A stretch of 64,000 nt of DNA from Anagrus nilaparvatae. Taxonomy: Eukaryota > Arthropoda > Insecta > Hymenoptera > Mymaridae. The position numbers were made by a program, and so were the translations under genes. The notes below the pieces were generated by a model. It made no database searches. It had not been told where the DNA came from and was given only the letters and a program-made list of their open reading frames with translations. This document shows positions 24,201 through 35,300 of the stretch, piece by piece (position 1 is the stretch's first letter; each line of letters begins with the position of its first letter). Where the stretch lies: the NCBI GenBank assembly GCA_022575985.1, contig JAKSXM010000007.1:23872501-23936500 (forward strand). Reading direction: 5' to 3'.

Positions 24201-27200
24201 GGGGGGTAGAATTAGCCAATTTAGCGGTTAAATTTGAATTATTTATGAAAAAGAAGTCAAAATTCTTTATTAGCAACCCAAAAAGTCCATATGGTGCAAA
24301 TCTGAGCGCTGAAAGTGCGAATATGTAAAAAAAACCCCTTTCTGGGGGTAGTTTTAGGAAATTTAAGGGTGAAGCCCCAATTTCTTTACGAAAGGACCCC
24401 AATTTTCTTTTTCAGCGACCCAAAAAACCTATAAACCTCCCCCCCAACGGTATGTTGCCTGGAGTAATGATTAAATTTTATTATTTAATTAATTTATACT
24501 ACGGATTAAATAAATAATGATTTAATTTTTATGTTTAAATTCTGATGCTAATTGACACAATAAGGTTTTGAGTGTAAGGTCGGAATAAAATTTGGGAGAC
24601 TAAAATAATGAATTTTTTTGGGAATTTTTTTTTGTTGTAAAAAACACAAAATTTTGCTATGTATTTTTTTTTTTTTAATATAAAAAATAGTTTATGCAGC
24701 AACAAAAAACATAGCAACAAGAGCAACACGTGCAATTGTAATTTTTTATTTACAGTAATTTTATTCACTGACTGCGTAGAACTACAGTATACAACACGTT
24801 GCCGGTAGAAATGAGCGGCGTCGAAGTCGTGCCTTGCAACGCCTCGTCGAAAGAGTCGACGACGTCCAGCCGGAATAGTTTACACGCTGCGTTAAAAACG
24901 CGCCATGTATAGGTGGAAACTGAAAATACGACGCGGCGTAGTTATTGTACGAGCCTCACGTTATGAGCTACTTCAACATTACGTAGATAAGAATTTTTTC
25001 AACTCTGGGTCGAAAAAATTTTCGGCGCTAGGTTGAATTTTTTTTTTGAGTGTATAATCAAATTAAATATTATAAATTAATACATCTGAGAGCTAAATTA
25101 TTAGATTTTTTTAACCATTATGTTTTGAAAATCAAATCCTTGGGATCAAAAATTTGTGCACACATGAAGCAAATTTTATAATCTAATTTTTTTAGGCCTG
25201 TAAAATATTAATTATTTATCGTTGTTTTAGTCTCTAATTGACCTGTATCTACTTAATAAAGTTCTGGTTTATTTAAACAACAGTAATATTTATAAATTTA
25301 ATTCTTTTAATTTTTTATCAATGATAAAGGATTCCTAGGTACGAGAAAAATTAACTAAATAATCAAGGGTCTATCATCAAAAAAAGACACTTTAGAAATA
25401 GTATTTAATAAAAAAAATCACACGTCAGGCCTTATACTAGCGTAGCCTAAGGAAATAGGCTATAATAAGAAACGACACGTCAAGCCTTACAGTAGCGTAA
25501 CCTAAGGAAGTAGGCTATAATAAAATAACGACACGTCAAGCCTTACAGTAGCGTAACCTAAGAAAGTGGGCTATAATAAAATAACGACACGTCAAGCCTT
25601 ACAGTAGCGTAACCTAAGGAAGTAGGCTATAATAAAAAACAACACGTCAAGCCTTACAGTAACGTAACCTAAGGAAGTAGGCTATAATAAAATAACGACA
25701 CGTCAAGCCTTACAGTAGCGTAACCTAAGGAAGAAGGCTATAATAAAATAATGACACGTCAAGCCTTACAGTAGCGTAACCTAAGGAAGTAGGCTATAAT
25801 AAAATAACGACACGTCAAGCCTTACAGTAACGTAACCTAAGGAAGTAGGCTATAATAAAATAATGACACGTCAAGCCTTACAGTAGCGTAACCTAAGAAA
25901 GTAGGCTATAATAAAAAACAACACCTCAAGCCTTACAGTAACGTAACCTAAGGAAGTAGGTTATAATAAAATAACGACACGTCAAGCCTTACAGTAGCGT
26001 AACCTAAGGAAGTAGGCTATAATAAAATAATGACACGTCAAGCCTTACAGTAGCGTAACCTAAGGAAGTAGGCTATAATAAAATAACGACACGTCAAGCC
26101 TTACAGTAGCGTAACCTAAGGAAGTAGGCTATAATAAAATAACGACACGTCAAGCCTTACAATAGCGTAACCTAAGAAAGTAAGCTATAATAAAATAACG
26201 ACACGTCAAGCCTTACAGTAGCGTAACCTAAGGAAGTAGGCTATAATAAAATAATGACACGTCAAGCCTTACAGTAGCGTAACCTAAGGAAGTAGGTTAT
26301 AATAAAATAACGACACGTCAAGCCTTACAGTAGCGTAACCTAAGGAAGTAGGCTATAATAAAAAACGACACGTCAAGCCTTACAGTAACGTAACCTAAGG
26401 AAATAGGCTATAATAAAATAACGACACGTCAAGCCTTACACTAACATAACCTAAAGAAAAAGACTATAATAAAAAACCTACACTAAAATTTAATGGAGAT
26501 GAAGATAATTAAAAAACAAATCCATTGATCCCAAACAATACCCAGGTTCCTGGTTAATTAAGAAAGAAATAAGCAACTCAAAATTTTTAAGGTTAAACAC
26601 GCGTTCTTATGGGAGTTGATATTGTTTTACTTCGTACTCATTCAATAACGAATCTTTTTAGATAAAATTGTACACACGTGTTATTTAACAAAAGTAGAAA
26701 CTTTTCCAAGAAAAAAATACAATAGTTGCCGATCAAATTATAAACACATAATTTTAGTCGTGGGCTCCTTTCAATAAAATGTTTTGTAAATAAAAAATTT
26801 TGTTTATACCACACTCATTATATAAGAAAATGCATTATTATTAATAATAACTTCTAAATATTCGCATATCCATAAAATAATTAATATAATTTAATTAATT
26901 AGTTATACCCCCCTCTGATCACACCCTAAAATCTATGGACCTAAAACCGGGAGCCACCTTAAATATAATTTTCTCTGATAAAAAATAACCTTTGAGTGAA
27001 GTGTAAGTCTGATGAAATAAAAAAATAAATCAATCTTTCAGCTCTAGTTGTAATTTCGGGTTTATTTGAATTATTATCGGTTACTTATATTTTTTGAGTC
27101 ACTAAACACGAATATGATGTTTGTTTTTACTTAAAATGCACCAGTTGCCCACATTAAATATCTTTAGGTAATTGCTACGCATTCATCTTCTATTGTAGGG

Positions 27201-29331
27201 AATAAGAACAATTTAGGTAAAAACAAATGTCGTATTCATGTTCAGTAGAGCGTGTTTTAATTTTTTGTTTTCAAGATTTTTTTGCTCTCCCCACATTTGG
27301 ATATTTTGGTCATAAAACCCCCCATCTTCAAGGATTTTACTCGTACCACCGAGCACTTAAAGTTTCCCATTTAAATAACATGGGAATTTTTACTTTTCAG
27401 TTTTCTAATTTTTTAACATGCTTTAAAATTTTTTTAAACACTAGCTAGCAGATAGAAAATGATGTTTAGACGTATAATATTAAAAAATGATCATTTTTAT
27501 TTATTTTCAAAAATACTTTTGTCCCTTCCTTTTTAAATCAATTTAATAATAAAAATATATAATACAGAAAATATAGTAAATTTAATAACTAGAGTGCAGA
27601 TATAGTTGGGTATTTAAATTTAATATTAAATTTTGAAAAAGAAAATGTCTGAAATTTACTAAAATTTGTTTGTAGGAAACTCTGGAAATTCAGGGAATTT
27701 GGTTTGTAAAATTTGGTTGAAACACTAAAAAAGTACTGGAAAATTTAAGAAAAATGGTCTGGAAAGTCAGGGAATTTTAAAACTTCAGTTCCGTGGCCAC
27801 CCTGACTATACCATTGCATGAGGTTATGTTGGTGTAACTCTTGCGTGTGTGTGCGAAATTTTTGTCTCAATCTAATGCTTTCAAAAATTAAAAAAAAAAA
27901 CCCCTAAATTTTTATTATTTTTGGACGTAATACCAAATACTTTTCAATGAAAGTAATAATTTTATAAAACTCGGTTTTAATAGATTTATTGGGTCTGATA
28001 ATTAATGATTTGAAAAATTTTTTTATTATTTTTAACGTTTTTGTCATAAAAAAAACTCGAAAAAAACCGAGAAAAAAACTGACCTGATACTTAATTATTT
28101 GAAAAGTTTTGTCTCCAAAATTTACGTTGTGTTGGTGTAAGGCTTGACGTGTGTTTTTTATTATAGCCTACTTCCTTAGGTTACGCTACTGTAAGGCTTG
28201 ACGTGTCGTTTCTTATTATAGCCTACTTCCTTAGGTTACGTTACTGTAAGGCTTGACGTATCGTTATATTATTATAGCCTACTTCCTTAGGTCACGCCAC
28301 TGTAAGGCTTGACGTGTCGTTTTTTATTATAGCCTACTTCCTTAGGTTACGCTAGTGTAAGGCTTGACGTGTTGTTTTTTTAATATAGACTATACTTCCT
28401 TAGGTTACGCTACTTTAAGGCTTGACGTGTCGTTTCTTATTATAGCCTACTTCCTTAAGTTACGCTACTGTAAGGCTTGACGTGTCGTTATTTTATTATA
28501 ACCTACTTCCTTAGGTTACGCTACTGTAAGGCTTGACGTGTCTTTTTTTGATGATAGACCCTTGATTATTTAGTTAATTTTTTCGGAGATTTTTTCAGCA
28601 GAAACACCGAGTACCTCGGAATCCTTTATCATTGATAAAAAATTAAAAGAATTATATTTATAAATATTACTGTTGTTTAAATAAACCAGAACTTTATTAA
28701 GTAGATACAGGTCAATTAGAGACTAAAACAACGATAAATAATTAATATTTTACAGGCCTAAAAAAATTAGATTATAAAATTTGCTTCATGTGTGCACAAA
28801 TTTTTGATCCCAAGGATTTGATTTTCAAAACATAATGGTTAAAAAAATCTAATAATTTAGCTCTCAGATGTATTAAGTTATAATATTTAATTTGATTATA
28901 CTTAAGCATTTATTATTATTATAAATTTTCAAATTTTACGGCTTCACATTTTTATTTAAAATTGTATAATATTGTAATCGTGCATCGGTAATGCCTGCAT
29001 TAACTTCCATTAAATAAATAAATAAATAAATACTTATTAATTGGATCAAAAAAGTACCCTAAATAAAATAAGAATCTTAAAACCTGTTTTAAAAAGAAAG
29101 AACCTATTTTTTAATTTTTTTTTTAAATTAATTTACAAATTAGTTTATGACGTGGGTTGTAGAATAATTGTTAATTAATTAAAAATGTTTTTGCAAAATA
29201 AAAATCTTATAATTCTATAAGTATATCGAGAAATCTGCGTTTGCTCCTATTCGAGCTCCTATTTTTGACAAATAAAATTAGTTAAAATAAATAAATAAAT
29301 TATTTAAATAAATAAAATTAATTATTTAATA

Positions 29332-29364
<33 letters not shown>

Positions 29365-32300
29365 CCAAGTCCAAAACTAGCACCGCATACCCTATAAACC
29401 CTAAAAACGGCGCGTCCCCCACTTTTCCGCGCGTCGCTTAAAACTCTGGCCGAACTGCCGCGGAACTGTCTAAAACTTTAACGAACTCGCGCATTACAGT
29501 TTTTATAAAACTGCCACTGAACTGGCGCGGAACTCTTGCGCTGTCCACTGCTATGTACCCCTCGAGGGATTGGTTATTGCCCTCTTAACCCCCCCTACGT
29601 ACCTTAAGTATAATAATTCCATGTTATTGCCCCGACTTTACTCGGGACTGCACGTAAAGGGGTTAAGGCAGATAACAGTACTGTAGAATTTTAAGATCCT
29701 GATTTTTGTAATCAGCAACCCAAAACACATATATAATGTAAGTTTTAAGAGTCATTTAAGGTTTGTATTTAGATTGTCGCGAATAAGTCCTAGCCCTAAC
29801 ATGGGTAGGTTTTATCCCAGTATGAGCAGATAACAAACTTAGGACTTCGACACCCACATAAGCAACCCAAAAAACATATGTTGGTAATTTAAACCGTTTT
29901 GAACGATTATTCAAAGTTTACACTTAGACTATCGCGCAAAAGCCCTAAAAAGGGGGAACTTTTGCCCATTATGAGCATATTACACAGCGATAGGATTTCA
30001 GTATTGCGATTTTCGAAATTAGCGACCCAAAAAACATGTAATACCGTACTTTGAGCGTTTATTCAAATTTTTTTATAATTAGTTTATTATGAAAGTTCTA
30101 AAATAGGCAGCTTTTGCCCATTATGGGCATACAATTCAACCTTAGGATCACGGGACCCTGATTTTCGTAATCAGCAGTCAAAAAGTATACAAGTCAGTAT
30201 TTCGAAAGGTTATTAGAAGGTTATTTAAAGATTTTACTTAGATTTTCGCAAAAAGGCCCTAAAATGGGCAGCTTCTGCCCATTATGGGCATTCCACATAA
30301 CCTGAGGATTTTGTAACTCTAATTTTCGTAATCAGCTACTAAAAAAATATCAACAATGGTATTTTGAACTGTTATTTTATATTCATGCTCAGATTAATTA
30401 TCGCACAAAAGCCCTAGCATGGTCAGTTTTTTGACCATTATGGTCGGACAACACAACTTTGGGGCTTTGCAATGCCCGGACTCATGATCAAAAACATAAA
30501 ACACATACAAAGAATGTAATCTTCATTTATGGAGTGTAAAAAACATATTGCGTTGGACGCTTACTATAATATAATGCGTATTTACAATTTTAAGGTTTTT
30601 CCTTGGATTTGAGTGGATTTGCAAATCCCAAATGCATTCAAATGAATTAAAAACCATTAAAATCCATTCAAATCCATTCAAATCCCATTCAAATCCCATC
30701 AAATCCCATCAAATCCCTTCAAATCCAAGTGGGATTTGCAAATCCACAAATCCTCAAATCCCGTAAAATACCCCCCGATAGTAATAAACGTCAAATATAA
30801 ATGTAAGGTGCTGATATTTAAAATTGATCGAATAAATTTTTATTATCGTTATGTTATGGTTTGTTAGTCGAAAATCAAGCTGTTTCTAGTTTTTTTTTCA
30901 AGAATGTTAATGCTTATTTTTTGACCTATTTTGCATAAAACTCTCGCAGATATTATTATAATAAATGGCCTTATAATTTAAGAAAAAATTTACTCTATCA
31001 TTATATGGTGATTGATTTAATGATTTAATAAAATTGGCATATAATTTGGACCACAAATGCAATTAAATTTTTTTAAATAGGCTAAAATATACAATCAGCA
31101 CAAGTAAACTCCATTCCAAATAAGAACGAATTAACCTTGATTTAGGGGAAATGAGTAATCTCATTGATATATGAGTTTACACTTTATCCTCGAACCTATA
31201 ATGAAATTATCAAATGAGTATGACTAAGTGTTGTTATCAACACGGTAGAGCTGCTTTGGTTGAATATTAAACCAGTTGGTTGAAAATTCGACTAATTTAA
31301 ATCAGGGAATATCCCACCCATTTGGAAACTTGCTTTTTAGAATCAATTTTTTTAATTTTGTGTTACTTCGGATATAAAAAATTATCGTCCTATTTCCGTT
31401 GTATGTGCAATATTTAAATTATTTGATCATATTCTGTACTTATATGTATTATATGAAAAGTTTTCTCATTTAACACATTCGCTGCGGCATGGGCGAAATG
31501 CGCCCATGATCCCATGTATTTTAAATGGAGTCACGTGACCTGCCGCAGCGAATGTGTTAATTTCACATCACCAACATGTATTTATGAAGGGCATGTCCAT
31601 TTCCACTAGTTTCTTTGGTTTTTCTAATGATACTGTAAATGTTATTGATAAAGGTGGTCAAATGGGTGTGATATACCTTTATATTTCTAAAGCCTTAGAT
31701 ATGGTAAGTCATCATGTAGTTCTTGAAAAGATTTATAATATTGAGATTAAAGATAGCGCTCCTGAATGGATTAAATCTTATTTTTCAAATCGTTAACAAT
31801 CTTTGAAATTCAAGGGTACTATCTCTGATTGGTAGGCTGATTGGTTTCATGTAACTTCTTGTGTTCCCCAAAGGTCACACTGGTCTTTTCCTGTTTTTAC
31901 TTTTCATAAATCACCTACATCATCATATTCAATTTTCTAAACTCTAACTTTTTGCTAATGACTCTAGGCTCCATTGCCCGATTTACTCAACCATTAACTC
32001 TACCCTTTTACAAATTGATATTCTAAACTTTTTCTTGATCAAATGCAAATGAATTATGCGTTAATATTTCAAAATCTCAGCTTTTTTAAAAATTCAATTA
32101 CGTTTAAGTTAAATTACCAGTTAAGTGGATTTACCACTTAGTAAAGTATCTAAAGTTCAAGATCTTGGGATTATAGTTGATGAAAATTGATCTTTTAGCA
32201 ATCACTTAAATCATCTGAGGAAATCGAAAAAGTCATAAATTCACTAGAAGTAAAAAAAGCAAAAGGTAATGATAATATCAGTGCTGCAATCCTAAAAACC

Positions 32301-35300
32301 ATAAGTAACTACGAAACGAAACCAATTTCCTATATTTTATATTTAATTGTAGAAACGGAGGTATTTCCTGACAGCCTTAAAATTGCAATAATTACACCAA
32401 TATTCAAATCAGGTGATAGTCACCTATGTAAAAACTATAGACATATAGACCTTTTATCAAACCTGACAATAATATTTGAAAAACTAGTAAAGATTAGGAT
32501 AGTTAGTTACCTAGAAAAATACAACATTTTAGCAAAAAGACAATACGGATTTAGAGAAGGCTGCAACACAAGTATGGCCATTGATTACTTAACTGAAAAT
32601 ATATACGAAACTCTAGATACCTCCACCCATATGGCGGTAATATTCCTTGATCTACAAAAAGCATTCGATATGGTTGAACATAACATAATATATAGTAAGT
32701 TAGAAAATATTGGTATACGTGGAAAGACAAAAAATATAATTAAAAGTTACTTGGGAAATCGGAAGCAAGTTGTGAAAATAGATGACTGTTACAGTAGTGA
32801 ATGTAATGTCGAGATAGGAGTACCACAGGGGCCAGTCCTAGGTCCAATACTATTTCTTATATATATAAATGAATTGTTATATCTATTTGAAAATGATATC
32901 ATATCGTTTGCAGATGATACAACAGTGGTATGTAGAGGAAAGAATTGGATAGAGGTTGAATGGGACGAAAATCACAAAATGAGGAAAATATATGATTGGG
33001 TTAAACGAACAAATTAATACTAAATATAGAAAAGACAGAATGTACCACTTTTTCCATTTATAAATTCACCTAACGCAAAGAGTTTAATATTAAAATTGAA
33101 ATGAAAACGATTAAAAGCAGATTAAAAGGGTTACTGAAGGCAAGTTTCTGGGCATCATAATAGATTCGAATCTAAGATGGGAAACTCAAATAAAAAAACA
33201 GTAAAAAATATAGCTTTTTATACCTATATTATAAGGAAACTGTGTAGAGTACTAAATTACAAACAAACATTACAAATATACTATGCACTAATTCAATACA
33301 CTGTTATGTATGGCATGGTGGCCAACAAAATAGACCTTCTAAATTTAGTACTACAAAAATTCAAAAAATCACATATAAAAAACACAAACATTTACCAGAA
33401 TTCGAAGAAGAGTACAAAAAATTGCTATCAGTAAAAAATTTATATTATATTACAATCATTAAAAGTAAAATTCAATATTTGATAGAGAAGTACAAGCTAA
33501 AGCAAAATAGAACTAAAAAAAATAACCCCTATAGGTAAAAAATGGAAAATGGGACAAAAAAGTAGCCTTTACAATGCAATATCAATATTCAATAGGTTGC
33601 CTATTGATATAAAAAACAAAATAAAAGTAAATAATAGTAAAAAAATAAGTAATATCCAAAACATTAAATTATGGTTAAGCAAAAATAATTATAGAATATA
33701 TGTATATGTAACAAACATGTGTAAACTTATGTACAGCTAGTTAAATAAATAAATAAATATAATATTAACTTCAAGTAGAATGATTTGTCTTATTAAACGC
33801 TCTACGTATGACTTAAGGTCACCGAGGTCTCTTTCCATTTTTTTTAAAACATCGGCTTTAACCCATATGTCCTATTTGGTTCTATTATTTGTAGACCCCA
33901 TACTCAACAAGTCCGTAACCAGCTTGAAAGTATTACAAATAAGTTATTAAAGTTTTCATCATTCAATATATGGGAGAATGGATTTGATTATCACAATTAT
34001 AATTCTATTTCTAATAAACTTAATATATTTACTATTGACACTTTTCTGGATATCAATGATATTTTAGTTGTTCATTGTTGTCTTTATATGATAATAAACC
34101 TAAATTCCAAATTACAAAAATAAAATATAATTTAAGATTTGCTCGGAAGGTTAAGCTAATTATACCATACCCAATTTTGCCTTTTATTCACCCTATTATA
34201 GGCTTTGTACGATTTGAAATTCTGACAGGAATTTACATAAACTATTGTCTGAAGTTGATGCATTAGTATTTAAACAGATAATTAGAAGCCAATATTTAAA
34301 ATGTTATGAATGAGTAGTTTACTATTTGAGTAATTAATATTTTTATATTATTGCTTTATCATTCATAATTTTACTTTGCTTAACCTTACTTTACTTTAAT
34401 TTAATTAAATATAATAAATTACATTTATTATAGTAAATATTATAATGTTTTAATTACATGTTCAAATGTTATATAATTTGTTATATTTTTAATATTTTTA
34501 TTATTTTATAGTTGACCTTAACCTTAATATGGTTTGATTTTTCTTACAAATTCAATAAATTTTAAATTAACATTTGTATTGGAATATATTTAAGGGTAAT
34601 AATAACCGTTGGATATAAATAAATAAATAAAAAGATGTAATATTCAACCAAAAGCGTCCAAAAGCTAAAATACAAAATAAAAATGATGTAAATAATAGAG
34701 GGTAAAAAAATGATCTGTGCGTCGATTCAAAGAGAATTAATTTTATTATATATTACAATTAGTGATTTTAATCCACTACTGAATTTGGCTCTAAAGCTGC
34801 TCTGAAGCTGAGAAATGCCTAACTAAAAAGATTACCCTACATAGAATAACAATAAAATAACGTCTTTACTTAAATTTACAACTATATACCTATGAAATCA
34901 TATTCATGTTTTTTTTTATCAATGTATATTTACTTTTTTTTTGTAAATAAAAAAAAATGTACTCTGCTAACTGGAGCATAAATTTAAAATTACTCTTTAT
35001 AAAATTAATTTTTCAAAAAGTTATTGATCACACACTCCATTATAGGTAGTTTAAATTAAAAATTATTGTTTTAAATTAAATTAAGTAATCTTTTTAATTA
35101 GTCATTCCTCAGTTTCAGAGCCAAATGAAGTAATACATAAAAAACCACTAATTTTAATTATATTATAAAATGAATTCATAGGTAAAAGGTGAATCAAACC
35201 ACGTATATATACTTCATATTTTTAAATTAAAAAAAAGAAAATGAAAACATTAAGATAAATTAACAATGAATGCATAAAATTTTTACATTAAATGGTAAAT

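Larger units (their letters stand above)
15772..25052. mobile_element. inner giant fold-back element with TA target duplication
   Basis: Its termini are inverted: left CACTGAAAAAAAAAATTCAA then CCTAGCG, and the right end in complement CACTC plus an A-run plus TTCAACCTAGCG. It is flanked by TA on both sides (15770-15771, 25053-25054). The other arm of the outer element (about 28890-28910) reads GATTATACTTAAG, the complement of CTTAAGTATAATC, which is the exact unoccupied target. Interior: CpG-rich subterminal sequence on both sides (15800-15980; 24780-25000), forward satellite (17145-19020), a centre with a tandem repeat of about 150 bp and a TTAA MITE, reverse satellite (21620-23545), and a tandem repeat of about 140 bp (23546-24430). 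Only about 30 bp of terminus is conserved between ends. No transposase was seen. Confidence 0.75.
15107..30777. mobile_element. outer giant fold-back element with 8-bp target duplication
   Basis: The left end CGAGGGTATTTTACGGGATT (15107 onward) is matched in inverted orientation by the right end, whose complement reads CGGGGGGTATTTTACGGGAT (30777 backward). Both are directly flanked by ATAGTAAT (15099-15106 and 30778-30785), a perfect 8-bp direct repeat. Internally the two halves are inverted copies: left arm 15507-15771 plus 25055-25390 corresponds to 28562-29300 reversed, and satellite arrays face each other (25405-26470 forward, 28130-28555 reverse). Each end carries a CCATTCAAAT-type minisatellite. 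Without the inner insertion the element is about 6.4 kb. No transposase frame was seen, so it is non-autonomous. The architecture recalls Drosophila FB/Galileo elements; an 8-bp duplication also fits hAT or P-type transposases. Superfamily unassigned. Confidence 0.75.
31290..34640 (+). pseudogene. non-LTR retrotransposon 1 (jockey-like), broken and hosting insertions
   Basis: Remains of a reverse transcriptase: IPPIWKLAF, then KNYRPISVVCAIFKLF (about 31375-31430), then HQHVFMKGMSISTSFFGF and SKALDMVSHHVVLEKIYNI (31560-31796), then frame-broken CVPQ and FANDSR-like remnants to about 32200. The coding sequence resumes after the insertion at about 33770 (TSSRMICLIKRS) and ends near 34640 with a TAAATAAATAAATAAAA tail. 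It carries stops and frameshifts, so it is dead. It is interrupted by an 83-bp MITE (31474-31556) and by retrotransposon 2 (about 32209-33760). The fragment at 34075-34266 is part of its 3' end. Confidence 0.7.

Noticed and set aside
23604..24402. 82- and 87-codon minus-strand frames with repeated NIFALS/IKNFDFF peptides
   Set aside because: These are translations of the 140-bp tandem repeat. Unit lengths are not consistently multiples of three, so a repeat protein is unlikely.
27227..27448. 73-codon frame in the centre of the outer fold-back, considered as a transposase remnant
   Set aside because: No DDE-type or zinc-finger motif and too short; the aromatic-rich content fits chance translation.
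17145..28555. Regular repeats with spacer-like tails that might suggest a CRISPR array
   Set aside because: Units are contiguous satellite monomers, their tails fall into a few recurring classes and are not unique spacers, arrays occur on both strands, and the host genes are eukaryotic with introns.
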